NCBI GenBank assembly: GCA_003165595.1 | Contig: PLWQ01000038.1 | Location: forward strand, 11,054-75,053 | DNA length: 64,000 bases | Source of the DNA: Fibrobacterota bacterium | Lineage (GTDB): Bacteria > Fibrobacterota > Chitinivibrionia > Chitinivibrionales > FEN-1185 | Reading direction: 5' to 3' | In this document: positions 34,341-44,017 of the stretch, piece after piece | How the letters are laid out: every line of letters begins with the position of its first letter | How positions within the stretch are numbered: position 1 is the stretch's first letter | Notes under the pieces: model-generated | What the model was told of the DNA's origin: nothing | The model's input: the letters and a program-made list of their open reading frames with translations, nothing else | The model's database searches: none | Translations under genes and position numbers: made by a program

Positions 34341-36617
34341 TCAATAGAGCGAGATCTTTCCCGTCTGACGAATATCATGCGATGACGCGCCCACGAGCAC
34401 ATCGATCAGGCCCGGCTCCACCACCCAGGCGCTCTGCGTAGTGTCGTAGTATTCCATATCGCGTTCCGTGATCCCGAAATTAACGGTCTTTGTCTGGCCT
34501 GCGGTGAGCGGAACCCTGGCAAAGCCGCGCAAGTCCTTGTACCGCCGCTGCTGGGCGCTCTGCTCGTCGTGCAGGTACAGCTGCACAACCTCGTCGCCGT
34601 CGCGCGCACCCGTGTTCTTCACGTCAACGCTTACGTGAAACGTGTCGCCCGGATAGCCACCGGCCGGATTTACCGAGAGGTTGCTGTATGCGAACGTCGT
34701 GTAACTCAAGCCCTGGCCGAAGTAGAATAGCGGCGTCATATTATGATAATCGTAATAGGGATATCCTCTGCCTTCCCACGGATCCTCGTAAATGTCTTTG
34801 GTGGCGCCCGAGCTGTTCCATGGAAGGCCGATGCCAAACACCGGCAGCTGGGTCGAATCCGCGGGAAATGTGAACGGGAGCCTTCCGGCGGGATTGTAAT
34901 CGCCAAAAAGAACCTCCGCCATGGCAAGGGTATGGTCTTCACCGGCAAAAAACTCCGCTATAATCGCCGGCGCCTTGTTCCATTCGCCCGAATCCGCACA
35001 GCTTCCTCCACAATAGAACACGATGGTTTTCGGATTTGCAGCCCTCACCTGTTTGACCAGATTGTTCGTTGAATCCCCCAAGCTGACCTCGACCCTGTCG
35101 TTTCCTTCGCCTTTGTCCACCGGCCCTATGCAGACCACTGCATAATCGGCGTTCGCATAATCGGTGTTTACCGTCACATTTGTGCCGCCGATCTTCTTTA
35201 TCGCGGCCGCGGCCGACGTCAGATGCTTCGGATTCACAAGGCTGCTTGCGGAAATGAACCATTGCATATTGTTCGCGTACGTACCCACGACGGCAATCGT
35301 CACCGGCGCTGATTTCCTGTCAATCGGAAGGAGGTTGCCGTCGTTTTTTATGAGCACCATTGACTCGCGGGTCGCGCGGCGCATATATGCATAGTGCGTC
35401 GCGTTGTCAATGGAATCACCGTATGTCGACTTGATGGAATAACCCGGTTCAAAGCAATGGGTCATATAACGGGCCCAGATCCAGCGATACGCCTTGTCGT
35501 CGAAGAATCCCTGGGAGATTGTTCCCGGCACCATTCCCGCCAGGCCGCCGCCCCACCCGTCAGGGGTCGGAAGGTCGGTGCCGGCGAGCGCGTCGTTAGT
35601 ATGATTGCCGCCGTTGTCCCAGTCGGTGAGAACAAAGCCTTTTGCGCCCCAGGAGTTTTTGAGAATGTCGGTGACAATGTGCTTGTTTTCCGGACAGTGG
35701 ATTCCGTTTACATTGTTGTAAGCGGTCATGAAACCCGTGGCCGGCGCCTGCGACGCAGCTATGCCGAAATGGTAGGTGTATAGCTCGCGCAAAGAACGCT
35801 CGGAGGCTGTCGAGGGATATCCGCCGCGCGCCCTTTCTTCGTTGTTGCAGCAAAAATGTTTCACGGTGACCATCAGCCCCGACTTACTGCAGCCCCGGCA
35901 GTCCGCAGCGCCCATTTTCCCATTGACAAAAGGGTCCTCGCCGTAGCTTTCGAACGTACGGCCGCCGCGACCGTCGCGCACCAGGTTCATGGTGGGTCCA
36001 AGCATGATATTAAAACCCAGCCCCCGGAAGTCCTGACCCTTGTAGTATCCGCCATCTTCGGCAAGAGCCGTGTCGAACGTGGCCGCCATGCCTTCACCCG
36101 TGGGATAGGCATAGCCGCCACGGCAGCCGTACGGGCCGTCCTGCCACGCAACGGCCGGCACGCTTCCGGCTGCCCCGCCGTTGATGATCGTCTGCTTGTC
36201 GCCATTGGAAAGGGAGTTGACTAGGTTCTCAACAAACTTGGCCGAGTCGCTCTGGGAACCAGTGACGCTCACCTTTGCCTTGTAGGTGCCGGAGGGGGCG
36301 CCGCTAAATTGACAGGTGAAGAAAATGCCCCGTATCCCCCCAAAGCTGAAACTGCCGTAACCGTCGCCCTTTGCCGAGGTAAGCGGCACCACTTCGCCGG
36401 TGCCATCCTTAGTGATGGTGAGCGTGGCGCTGAACCGGTCGTTGCTCCAGCCCACGAGTTCGTATGAAACCTTGCCCACGTACTTGAAAACGTTGTTCGA
36501 ATTGTCGATGAGTTGGAGAAACACCGGCGTCACGAGCACGGTATCGATGGTTGAGGCCGGCTGCGCAGAGAGCAGTCCCGCGGCCAAAGCAATGACAAGC
36601 GCGGTCTTTTTCAACAT
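34341..36617 (-). CDS. Secreted GH3 beta-glucosidase-type glycoside hydrolase, paralogue B
   Basis: The 758-residue enzyme has a signal peptide (ALVIALAAGLLSAQP), the same N-terminal beta domain as its neighbour (FLQLIDNSNNVFKYVGKVSY), and the GH3 parts DGPYGCRGG, GRTFESYGEDPF, KHFCCNNEE, nucleophile Asp332 in KGFVLTDWDNGG, GEGNDRVEVSL and GQGLSYTTFAYSNL, with a FN3-like end. GGGGG lies five bases before the ATG. It starts nine bases after the stop of the small sorting-domain gene and lies upstream of paralogue A, so all three are probably one transcript. The likely substrates are plant or microbial beta-glucans. Confidence 0.9.
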   Translation of the reverse strand: MLKKTALVIALAAGLLSAQPASTIDTVLVTPVFLQLIDNSNNVFKYVGKVSYELVGWSNDRFSATLTITKDGTGEVVPLTSAKGDGYGSFSFGGIRGIFFTCQFSGAPSGTYKAKVSVTGSQSDSAKFVENLVNSLSNGDKQTIINGGAAGSVPAVAWQDGPYGCRGGYAYPTGEGMAATFDTALAEDGGYYKGQDFRGLGFNIMLGPTMNLVRDGRGGRTFESYGEDPFVNGKMGAADCRGCSKSGLMVTVKHFCCNNEERARGGYPSTASERSLRELYTYHFGIAASQAPATGFMTAYNNVNGIHCPENKHIVTDILKNSWGAKGFVLTDWDNGGNHTNDALAGTDLPTPDGWGGGLAGMVPGTISQGFFDDKAYRWIWARYMTHCFEPGYSIKSTYGDSIDNATHYAYMRRATRESMVLIKNDGNLLPIDRKSAPVTIAVVGTYANNMQWFISASSLVNPKHLTSAAAAIKKIGGTNVTVNTDYANADYAVVCIGPVDKGEGNDRVEVSLGDSTNNLVKQVRAANPKTIVFYCGGSCADSGEWNKAPAIIAEFFAGEDHTLAMAEVLFGDYNPAGRLPFTFPADSTQLPVFGIGLPWNSSGATKDIYEDPWEGRGYPYYDYHNMTPLFYFGQGLSYTTFAYSNLSVNPAGGYPGDTFHVSVDVKNTGARDGDEVVQLYLHDEQSAQQRRYKDLRGFARVPLTAGQTKTVNFGITERDMEYYDTTQSAWVVEPGLIDVLVGASSHDIRQTGKISLY

Positions 36618-36626
36618 GGTGTCCCC

Positions 36627-37031
36627 CTACTTGTACAATGCGAGTTTAAGGTTCTGGCGGTACGTGCCGTAGGAAATGGTGGCCAGATAAATCCCCGTGG
36701 CCGACCGCGACAGATCGCATTGCAGCGAGCCCTGATTTTTTGTGAGCACCAGGTTCTTTATGAGTACGCCTGAAATTGAGTAGACTGAGATGCGCCCTTG
36801 CATAGCGCTGGTTGGAACACTCCACTCAACCGTGAATACTCCCTTTCGAGACATGTTTCCCGTGGTGCGGAAGTATGTTGCCTGCCCCGGAGCCACCTGC
36901 TTTCCCGTCACCGAGGTAAGGTTAGTGGGAAACGTAAACGACGCGCTGGATTTCTCAACCACCTGCGCAAACAATGCGGTCGAAGCGAATAGCAGGACGC
37001 ATCCGACTATTGCGACTTTCTGGATGGACAT
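36627..37031 (-). CDS. Small secreted protein consisting mainly of a T9SS-type sorting-like domain
   Basis: The 134-residue product has a signal peptide (VAIVGCVLLFASTALFAQ), a ~35-residue linker and a C-terminal sandwich (VFTVEWSVPTSAMQGRISVY, SGVLIKNLVL, GIYLATISYG) of the kind that serves as a secretion/attachment tag on larger enzymes. Here the tag is almost the whole protein. AGGAGGGGG precedes ATG 37031. It leads the GH3 operon, so it may be a decoy, a chaperone-like partner or a relic of a longer gene. Confidence 0.6.
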   Translation of the reverse strand: MSIQKVAIVGCVLLFASTALFAQVVEKSSASFTFPTNLTSVTGKQVAPGQATYFRTTGNMSRKGVFTVEWSVPTSAMQGRISVYSISGVLIKNLVLTKNQGSLQCDLSRSATGIYLATISYGTYRQNLKLALYK

Positions 37032-37598
37032 TTTCCCCCTCCTTTGTTTGAATGAGTTGGCTTTAGAACTTGTGTTCAGAATTGGTGACGAAGATCAGGT
37101 GCCGTGTTTGCAACGACACCGGCGCTTCCCGGACCGGCAATACCATCGGTTACGCAACCAGGTGCAACGGGAATATTTTTCTGTCGCTCTCGTAAGGCGG
37201 GGAAAAACCGGCAAGAGGCCACCACAAGCAAAATGCGCAATTCTTGTGGTAACCCTCCCCCCCTTTTTCTGAGATTGGTTAACCGATTAAGAATCGAATT
37301 TGTGCTCTGATCGAATCCGATTTACGGCATCATAGCCCGGCACCGGACCGGGCGCCGATCGCTCTTAGTCATAATATATTTAAGATTCGATCGAAAAGTT
37401 TGAAAATAATGCGGATCTGGGTCGGTAGTGAAGCGCCTGGGAGGGACGCACCGGGGTCGTCACCATGAATCTGTCACGTGGTTCGTCAAAAAATGTCCTT
37501 ACTGGCGCGTGATAGCGACCGTAAGTCAATTCGCTTGCGGGGCACGAGGCTCGCGACGGCGCCCCACTAACAACCCGGACGAGGCCTGCGCCGTCTTC
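37032..37598. other. Gene-free stretch upstream of the GH3 operon
   Basis: 567 bp with no convincing gene. It should hold the GH3 operon promoter on the minus strand, but I see no consensus boxes. A run of C (37258-37264) and a repeated CGAATTT/CGAATCC/CGATTTAC motif near 37290-37325 are the only features, with a GC-rich block at ~37538-37570. Confidence 0.4.
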
Positions 37599-37799
37599 CT
37601 AATTCGGCATCCGCTCCTCAACCTGCCCTATATCCGCGACAAGCAGATGCGTGCTCTGGTCTTCGGTATTGTACCAGAAGCACAGCTTTCCCCTGTCCAT
37701 TGTAAAGCATTGTGCAAACTCTTTCCTTGCGGCGCACGGGAATATTCTTTCGTGTATCGCTTCCGCCTGGCCCACGAGTCTCGTCTCAAGCTCTGTCAT
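37599..37799 (-). CDS. Small conserved-looking protein of 66 residues
   Basis: ATG 37799 has AAGGAG eight bases upstream. The product contains TRLVGQAEAIHERIFP, KEFAQCFTMDRGKLCFWYNT and ends STHLLVADIGQVEERMPN. The CFWYNTEDxSTHLL pattern looks conserved, but I cannot name the family. It is soluble, without signal peptide. A hairpin repeat (family R2-like) separates it from ftsZ. Confidence 0.5.
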   Translation of the reverse strand: MTELETRLVGQAEAIHERIFPCAARKEFAQCFTMDRGKLCFWYNTEDQSTHLLVADIGQVEERMPN

Positions 37800-37832
37800 G
37801 AATGCTCCTTGTCCTCTGCTTTTCACTTCCCC

Positions 37833-37872
37833 CTGCCTCCTCTCCGGTAGTCGGGAGAGGGGCAGGGACAAG
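37833..37872. repeat. R2-like hairpin downstream of ftsZ, probably acting as terminator
   Basis: CTGCCTCCTCTCC and GGAGAGGGGCAGGG form a ~14-bp stem with one mismatch around a CGGTAGTCG loop. It lies 55-90 bases past the ftsZ stop. The nearby 37889-37917 CTCTGTGG direct repeats (CTCTGTGGACTCTGTGG then CTCTGTGG) are a second simple repeat. Both could end the dcw transcript. Confidence 0.55.
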
Positions 37873-37925
37873 GTTTCCTTCTCTTTTTCTTCTCTGTGGA
37901 CTCTGTGGCTCTGTGGTGATTTTTT

Positions 37926-39311
37926 TTATTGCATCTGCTTTCTCAGGAACGTCGGCACGTCCATGTCGTCCTCATAGTGCTCGATGATGTTGCCTTTCGA
38001 GACCACGAAATGCGGATCCTTCTTGGCCGCCTTTTCCTTTTTGAGAAACGCCGGAAACTCAAGCTGCTGCGACTGGGACGGCGCGGCGCAATGGCCGGAG
38101 AGCGCCGATGCGACCGCACGCTGGGTTTCTTCCGGAATCGAAGCAAGAGCCGCCTTGGGGCAGTCCTCGAACTTTTCGTCGGCAAGCGCCGCTTCTACGA
38201 ACTGTCTCTCCTCAGCCTTGGGCACTGCGGTTGCAAGCGCAAACGACAGCTGCTCGGCCTGGCGATCCGGCGCGGCGGTCCTCTGACCAGGGAGCTTCAG
38301 GGTGAGTTTCGCGGCATTCGATTCTTCCTTCTTCTTTTCCAGCTTTTCCTCGCTGAAGCCGGTGGCGATGACGGTCACGCGTATCTTGCCGTTCATCGTC
38401 GCGTCGGTGACGGCGCCGAAAATGATGTTGGTCTCCACGTCCTCGCCCACTGCGTCGTAAATGGTCTGGGTGGCGTCGTTGACATCGTATAATGTAATAT
38501 CTTCGCCGCCCGTGATGTTGATGAGAATGCCCTTGGCGCCCACGATGGAAACGTCGTCGAGCAGCGGGCTGTGGATGGCGTTGTCGGCCGCCGTAACCGC
38601 CCTGTTTTCGCCCTCGGAGTAGCCGGTGCCCATGAGCGCGTCGCCCATGCCGTTCATTATCGTGCGCACGTCGGCAAAGTCGAGATTGACAAGTCCATGC
38701 ACGGAGATGAGGTCCGAAATGCCTTTGGTCGCCTGGTACAGCACGTCGTCGGCGATCTTAAAGGCATCGATGAGCGATGTGGTGCGGTCGACTATCGACA
38801 GCAGTTTCTGGTTGGGGATCACGATGATGGTGTCTACGCTCTTGCGCAGATCGTCAATGCCTTTGCGGGCATTGCGGTCGCGCACCTTTCCTTCAAAGAT
38901 AAACGGACGCGTCACGATGGCAACGGTGAGGATGCCCAGTTCGCGCGCGATCTCGGCCACCACGGGCGCGCCGCCCGTGCCGGTGCCGCCGCCCATGCCC
39001 GCCGTGATGAACACCATATCGGCGCCTTCGAGCATGGCCGCGACTTTCTCGCGGTCTTCCTCCATGGCGATGCGGCCGATCTCCGGGTTGGCGCCGGCGC
39101 CCAGGCCCTTGGTGATCTTGTCGCCGATCTGGACGCGGTTGGCGGCTTTGTTATTGTCAAGCGCCATCGCGTCGGTGTTGATTGCAATGAACTCGACACC
39201 GGACAAACCCGCAGCCACCATTCGGTTCACGGCATTGCCGCCTGCCCCGCCGACGCCGAGCACCTTCATCCTGGCCTTGGCATCAAAATTTTCGTCGAGC
39301 GTGAAAACCAT
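37926..39311 (-). CDS. ftsZ: Cell division GTPase FtsZ
   Basis: The 461-residue tubulin homologue has [16 protein letters not shown], the signature [10 protein letters not shown] (about residue 108), and TxDFADV-region [12 protein letters not shown] long variable linker (~320-445) follows, and the conserved C-terminal peptide [11 protein letters not shown] binds FtsA. It polymerises with GTP into the Z-ring at midcell. It is the last gene of the dcw cluster. GGGGG precedes ATG 39311 by seven bases. A repeat of family R2 sits in the 122-bp gap after ftsA, so ftsZ may also have its own promoter. Confidence 0.98.
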   Translation of the reverse strand: MVFTLDENFDAKARMKVLGVGGAGGNAVNRMVAAGLSGVEFIAINTDAMALDNNKAANRVQIGDKITKGLGAGANPEIGRIAMEEDREKVAAMLEGADMVFITAGMGGGTGTGGAPVVAEIARELGILTVAIVTRPFIFEGKVRDRNARKGIDDLRKSVDTIIVIPNQKLLSIVDRTTSLIDAFKIADDVLYQATKGISDLISVHGLVNLDFADVRTIMNGMGDALMGTGYSEGENRAVTAADNAIHSPLLDDVSIVGAKGILINITGGEDITLYDVNDATQTIYDAVGEDVETNIIFGAVTDATMNGKIRVTVIATGFSEEKLEKKKEESNAAKLTLKLPGQRTAAPDRQAEQLSFALATAVPKAEERQFVEAALADEKFEDCPKAALASIPEETQRAVASALSGHCAAPSQSQQLEFPAFLKKEKAAKKDPHFVVSKGNIIEHYEDDMDVPTFLRKQMQ

Positions 39312-39395
39312 ACAAACCCCCTTCTGAAGGTTTAGAGTTTATAGTAAGGAATCGTTTGTAAATTTCATTTTCTCGTTCTTCCTGCCATCGTTCTC

Positions 39396-39434
39396 CACCC
39401 TCTCCTTTGTAAGGAGAGGGGCTGGGGGTGAGGT
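39396..39434. repeat. Dispersed repeat family R2, copy 3, between ftsA and ftsZ
   Basis: ACCCTCTCCTTT and AAGGAGAGGGG make a hairpin, followed by GGGGGTGAGGTC as in the copies at 20.8 and 24.6 kb. It directly abuts the ftsA stop. Confidence 0.6.
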
Positions 39435-40672
39435 CAAAAAAACTCCTTGACCCAGACTTTCATGCGGTCGAATATCTTCTTAAAATTGTCGTCGCCGGAA
39501 AAATTCTTCTTGCTCTTCTTGGCGCCCGAGCCGTGCTTGACGCCATAAATGCATAGACCCACGCCGGTCGCGTGAATGGGCGACTTGGCGGCCTCGGTGA
39601 GCCCGCCGAAGCCCGTCGGCACGCCGATCTTTACCGGCATTTCAAACACCTTCTCTGCCAGCTCCTGAATTCCCTCCATGAGGGCTCCGCCGCCCGTGAG
39701 CACCACGCCCGCGCCGAGCATATCGGAGTATTCGGTGCGCTTGATTTCCCGTAAGGCAAGGGACAGGATTTCTTCGAGCCGCGGCTCGATGATGGAGGCC
39801 AGGACGGCCTTGGACACCTCGCGCTGCTCGCGGCCGCCCACGCCGGGCACGCTTATGTATTCGTCGGCCTTTACAAGAGGAGAATAGGCGCAACCGTACT
39901 GCTTTTTGATTTCCTCGGCCCGCTCAATGGGCGTGCGTATCCCGATGGCGATATCGCTCGTGACGTTCTTGCCGCCCAGGCCCACCACCGCGGTATGCCG
40001 GATGCTTTCGTCAAAGTAAATTGCGATGTCGGTGGTGCCGCCGCCCATGTCCACCAGGGCCACGCCGAGTTCCTTCTCGTCCTTTTCGAGCACGGCGTAG
40101 CTCGACGCGAGCGGTTCGAGCACAAGGTCGCGCACCTTGAGCCCCGCCTTCTCCACGCTTTTGTAAATGTTCTGCGCGCTCGTGACCGCGCCGGTGATGA
40201 TGTGTACCTGCGTTTCCAGCCGTACGCCGCACATACCGATGGGGTCTTTGATGCCCTTCTGGTCGTCTACGATAAATTCCTGGGGAATCACATGGAGAAT
40301 TTCCCGGTCCATGGGAATCGATACGGCCTTTGCCGCGTCGATGGCACGGATCACATCGAGCTCCGCGATTTCGTTGTCTTCGCGGGAGATCGCCACGACG
40401 CCCTTGGAGTTTATCGCCCGAATGTGATCGCCGGCGATGCCGACGTATACCGATTCCACGTCGGTGCCGGCCATCAGCTCGGCTTCCTCCACCGCTTTCT
40501 GGATGGAATGAACCGTCTTATCGATATTGACAACCACGCCTTTGCGCAGGCCGTCGGACTGGCTCACCCCGACGCCCACGATCTTGAGCTCGTTATTGGC
40601 ATCGAGTTCCGAGATGATACAGGCGATCTTGGTAGTCCCTATATCGAGGCCAATAAAACTGTTATCTTCCAT
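39434..40672 (-). CDS. ftsA: Cell division protein FtsA
   Basis: The 412-residue actin-like protein has the phosphate-1 motif FIGLDIGTTKIACI, a 1C subdomain (~85-165), the phosphate-2 motif LVDMGGGTTDIAI and the adenosine motif GVVLTGGGALMEG. A basic amphipathic helix (KKIFDRMKVWVKEFF) at the end anchors it to the membrane. FtsA ties FtsZ to the inner membrane. Start ATG 40672 has GGAGG five bases upstream; the open frame extends much further up, but only over ftsQ. It sits between ftsQ and ftsZ as in most dcw clusters. Confidence 0.97.
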   Translation of the reverse strand: MEDNSFIGLDIGTTKIACIISELDANNELKIVGVGVSQSDGLRKGVVVNIDKTVHSIQKAVEEAELMAGTDVESVYVGIAGDHIRAINSKGVVAISREDNEIAELDVIRAIDAAKAVSIPMDREILHVIPQEFIVDDQKGIKDPIGMCGVRLETQVHIITGAVTSAQNIYKSVEKAGLKVRDLVLEPLASSYAVLEKDEKELGVALVDMGGGTTDIAIYFDESIRHTAVVGLGGKNVTSDIAIGIRTPIERAEEIKKQYGCAYSPLVKADEYISVPGVGGREQREVSKAVLASIIEPRLEEILSLALREIKRTEYSDMLGAGVVLTGGGALMEGIQELAEKVFEMPVKIGVPTGFGGLTEAAKSPIHATGVGLCIYGVKHGSGAKKSKKNFSGDDNFKKIFDRMKVWVKEFF

Positions 40673-40740
40673 GATCCTCCTCCAGACAGGTAAAAGTATA
40701 GAAACGCCCCGCGCCGTGGCGCAGGACCGATTGTTCCAGG

Positions 40741-41553
40741 CTATCGCTGCACATACGCGAGATTCTCGTAGCACAGGTTGATTCTTTTCGGCTGCAATGC
40801 GGGATCGCCGCCCGACGTGCCGACCAGGGCGCCAAGCCTGCGCATTTCCACGCCCGTTGCGGCATCGTTCATTTCCACTACGGCACCGAAATCTTCTATC
40901 CTGACCCGCACGCCGCCGCTCTGGGAAAAGTCGATTTGCGAAATCCTTCGCGCCAGCGCCGGGTCCTCGTTTACACAGTCGTCGAGAAACCGTTTCACCC
41001 GCGCTACCACAGCGGAGGAAATGCATCCGGCCGAATCGCGTCCCAGGCCCGAGACGACCGGCAGATTCGAATAGGTCCCGGCAAACAGCGGCAGCAGAAC
41101 GCCGCAATCGTCCATGTACCGCACGCGACCTGCATTGACAAGTGCTATCGGCGTACGCTCGGTGAGGCGAATCACCACGGTGCCGGGAAAATGACGCGAC
41201 ACGCGCACGCCGCGCACCCATGGATTGCGCCCTATCCCCTGCTCGCACGAAGCGGGCCGCAGGGACATCATGCGCATGCCCGGCGTGATCCCGGACAGCC
41301 TCACCGCCTCCGCCTGGTCGACGCGCATGGCGCCTTCCACGCGGATCGTTGCAACCGTAAAGAGCGGTGACGTGTTCACCCGGGATGCTATCTTTACGGC
41401 TGCGAATACAGCCGCCCCGCACACGCACACCGCGATAATGGCAACCGTCGAAAACGATGTGCCTCGTGCCACGGCCTTTTTCACGGCCTTGCCCAGCGCC
41501 CTGTGGCGTTCGCCGTGCTGCTTTCGCTTGTTTGCGCCCATCCGTTTATGCAT
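40741..41553 (-). CDS. ftsQ: Cell division protein FtsQ/DivIB
   Basis: The 270-residue protein has a basic N-terminus (HKRMGANKRKQHGERHR), one membrane helix (~36-56, TVAIIAVCVCGAAVFAAV), a POTRA domain (~65-135, FTVATIRVEGAMRV, GIGRNPWVRGVRVSRHFPG, IRLTERTPIALV) and a beta domain. It bridges FtsA/FtsZ to the FtsL/B/I/W complex. ATG 41553 overlaps the murC stop by eight bases. Position and architecture, rather than high sequence conservation, support the call. Confidence 0.88.
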   Translation of the reverse strand: MHKRMGANKRKQHGERHRALGKAVKKAVARGTSFSTVAIIAVCVCGAAVFAAVKIASRVNTSPLFTVATIRVEGAMRVDQAEAVRLSGITPGMRMMSLRPASCEQGIGRNPWVRGVRVSRHFPGTVVIRLTERTPIALVNAGRVRYMDDCGVLLPLFAGTYSNLPVVSGLGRDSAGCISSAVVARVKRFLDDCVNEDPALARRISQIDFSQSGGVRVRIEDFGAVVEMNDAATGVEMRRLGALVGTSGGDPALQPKRINLCYENLAYVQR

Positions 41554-42925
41554 TCCCGATCCTCGCAAGGATATCGTTGCAGATCTCATTGATGTCGCCG
41601 GCGCCCATTACCACCACGGCATCGCCGCCGGCAAGCAGAGGCGCGAGCAGAGCCGGGATGTCTTCCTTTTTGTCTACGTAGTGCGCGTGCGCGTGGCCCT
41701 TTGCCTTGGCCGCGTCCACAATGGCGCGGCTGTGTACCCCGGCAATCGGCTCCTCCCGCGACTTGTAAATCTCCGTCACGAAAAATTCGTCGGCCATGCA
41801 CAGCGCGTCCGCGAAATCGGAAAGGAAATCCCTGGTACGCGTGTACAGGTGCGGCTGGAACACGGCCATCACGCGGCCGTACCCCGAGCTTTTTGCCGCC
41901 GACAGGGTCGCGCGGATTTCGCTCGGATGATGCGCGTAGTCGTCAATAACGGCGATCCCCTTCTTTTCACCGATAATTTCGAACCTGCGCTTGACGCCGC
42001 CGAAGCCCAGCAGGCTCCTGGCGATATCGGAGAAATCGACGCCGAGTTCGGTTGCGACGGCGCAGGCGGCCAGAGCGTTCTTGACATTGTGGATTCCCGG
42101 GATCGTGAGCGCGATCGCGCCGAGACGTTCGGTCTTCCGGTACACCGCACAGGTCGTCTTCCCGGCCGAAAAGCTGATGTCGCGCGCCGTGTATTCGGCG
42201 TCCCGGGTGATGCCGTAGGTGACCACGGGCTTTGAGTAGGCCGGCAGTATTTCGCACACGTGCGACTCGTCGACGCAGGCTACCAGCGCGCCGTAAAACG
42301 GCACCAGGTTGGCAAATTGGAGAAACGCCGCCTTGATGTCTTCTATTCCCGAATAGCAATCCAAATGATCTTCCTCGATGTTGGTTATTACGGCTATCGA
42401 CGGATACATCCTGAGGAACGAACGGTCGTATTCGTCGGCCTCTGCTACAAGGATGTCGCCTTCGCCCGAAATGGCGTTGGTGTCGAGCCGCCGCAGAATT
42501 CCTCCCACGATCACCGTGGGCGTCCTGCCCGCGTCGGTAAGAATTTGCCCGATAAGCGAGGTCGTGGTGGTCTTGCCGTGCGTGCCTGCAACGGCAACCG
42601 AGAACTTCATCCGCATGAGTTCGCCCAGCATTTCGGCGCGCCGCATGAGGGGAATCCTGTTCGCCGCCGCGTACGCGCGCTCCGGATTGTCCTCGCGGAT
42701 GGCGCTCGAATACACCGCAAGCGATGTATCCTTTATCAACAACGGCGTATGATTGTACTGTAATTTCATGCCGAGTGACTCAAGCCTTCTCGTAATGGCC
42801 GACGCCTGCCGGTCGCTGCCGGTCACCGAATATCCGGCGGCCCACAAATACTCCGCGAGGCCGCTCATGCCTACGCCGCCGATGCCCACAAAGTGGACTT
42901 TCTTCTGCCGGTTGAGTCCGATCAT
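41546..42925 (-). CDS. murC: UDP-N-acetylmuramate--L-alanine ligase
   Basis: The 459-residue Mur ligase opens with KVHFVGIGGVGMSGLAE (Rossmann-type UDP site), has the P-loop AGTHGKTTTTSLIG, the central AEADEYDRSFLRMYP (Glu/Asp for Mg) and the C-terminal domain with DDYAHHPSEI. It adds L-alanine to UDP-MurNAc, the first peptide-stem step. It overlaps murG (ATGA) and ftsQ. The usual neighbour murB is not present between murC and ftsQ, so UDP-MurNAc must be made by a gene elsewhere. Confidence 0.97.
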   Translation of the reverse strand: MIGLNRQKKVHFVGIGGVGMSGLAEYLWAAGYSVTGSDRQASAITRRLESLGMKLQYNHTPLLIKDTSLAVYSSAIREDNPERAYAAANRIPLMRRAEMLGELMRMKFSVAVAGTHGKTTTTSLIGQILTDAGRTPTVIVGGILRRLDTNAISGEGDILVAEADEYDRSFLRMYPSIAVITNIEEDHLDCYSGIEDIKAAFLQFANLVPFYGALVACVDESHVCEILPAYSKPVVTYGITRDAEYTARDISFSAGKTTCAVYRKTERLGAIALTIPGIHNVKNALAACAVATELGVDFSDIARSLLGFGGVKRRFEIIGEKKGIAVIDDYAHHPSEIRATLSAAKSSGYGRVMAVFQPHLYTRTRDFLSDFADALCMADEFFVTEIYKSREEPIAGVHSRAIVDAAKAKGHAHAHYVDKKEDIPALLAPLLAGGDAVVVMGAGDINEICNDILARIGNA

Positions 42926-44016
42926 AGTTCCAGGTCCCCGGCAAGCGTTTCAACGATCTTCTTTGCGGCGTCAGCCGGGCTGTTCTCAAGCGCCTTTGCC
43001 CGCATGCCGCCATGGGTATTATCGTTCGACACTATTGTGTGCACTGCTTTTTCCACCATGGCGGCCGTGGCGCCGTCTTGCGCAACGCGAATTGCCCATC
43101 CCTGCTCTTCGACGAGGCCTGCATTGAACCACTGATGATTCTCGGCCGCCCACGGCAGGGGAACAAGTACCGCCGGCAGACCAAAGGAGCTCACCTCGGC
43201 AAGCGTCGATGCGCCGGCGCGGCCCACCATCACTCGCGCCGCGGCATAGAACGGATACAAGTCGGCGATCGTGGAGAACACGAACACCGACTTGCAACTT
43301 CTGCATGCGGCAGTCACGGCGTCGAAGGATGCCGCGCCGGTCTGCCACACCACCTGGAGACCCGACTCTGCCCATTTTTTGACAACCGGTACAAGCGCGT
43401 CGTTCATCGACTGCGCGCCCTGGCTCCCGCCGCATACGAGCACCGTAGATTTCGCCTTTGAAAAGCCGGCCGGATATGCAAATCCGTCATAGGATTCCTG
43501 CCTGGCGCGAACAGGCGTTCCGGTCACTTCACAGGTGCAGGCAAGCGGGCGCTTCCCTGCGAGCGCCATTCCCAGGAAGACGCGTCGCGCGCTCTTTGCA
43601 AATAACCGGTTGACAAGGCCTGCTATCGTATTCTGTTCCTGAAGGAAATACGGTATGCGCCGGAATCTGGCTGCGGCCAGAACGGGCGCGCACACGTAGC
43701 CTCCGAACGCGACAACGGCGAGCGGACGTTTACGGCCAAACATTGCGGTCATGCGCAGCACGGAAACCGCAAACTTGAGCGCCGCGGAAGCCGCGCTCAG
43801 GCTTAATGCCCGCCGTATTCCCGTAACGTCAAGGATCATCATCGGGATACCGTTCTTTTCGCACAATTCCTTTTCTCTGCTGCGGCTGGTGCCTATCCAT
43901 ACCAGGCCCGTCGCCGGGAATCGGCGCCGCAGCTCAAGCGCCAGGCTCAGTGCAGGGAAAATATGCCCGCCCGTTCCTCCGGCTGTCAGCACGATTGCTC
44001 CGGCTAATGCGTTCAC
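42922..44016 (-). CDS. murG: Lipid II synthase MurG (GlcNAc transferase)
   Basis: The 364-residue GT-B enzyme has TAGGTGGHIFPALSLA (N-terminal Gly loop), GFGGY-equivalent VAFGGYVCAPVL, VCGGSQGAQSMNDAL and the UDP-binding VGRAGASTLAEVSSFGLPAVLVPLP. It transfers GlcNAc from UDP-GlcNAc to lipid I on the inner face of the membrane. The lipid I maker, MraY, is not in this cluster. It is one base from the ftsW stop and overlaps murC by four bases. Confidence 0.96.
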   Translation of the reverse strand: MNALAGAIVLTAGGTGGHIFPALSLALELRRRFPATGLVWIGTSRSREKELCEKNGIPMMILDVTGIRRALSLSAASAALKFAVSVLRMTAMFGRKRPLAVVAFGGYVCAPVLAAARFRRIPYFLQEQNTIAGLVNRLFAKSARRVFLGMALAGKRPLACTCEVTGTPVRARQESYDGFAYPAGFSKAKSTVLVCGGSQGAQSMNDALVPVVKKWAESGLQVVWQTGAASFDAVTAACRSCKSVFVFSTIADLYPFYAAARVMVGRAGASTLAEVSSFGLPAVLVPLPWAAENHQWFNAGLVEEQGWAIRVAQDGATAAMVEKAVHTIVSNDNTHGGMRAKALENSPADAAKKIVETLAGDLEL

Positions 44017-44017
44017 G

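Noticed and set aside
37889-37917. CTCTGTGG direct repeats taken as a CRISPR or microsatellite
   Set aside because: Only three short imperfect units occur, and similar tracts are common intergenic noise.
40673-41428. N-terminal extension of ftsA
   Set aside because: It lies over ftsQ in another frame, and FtsA begins canonically at ATG 40672 with GGAGG upstream.
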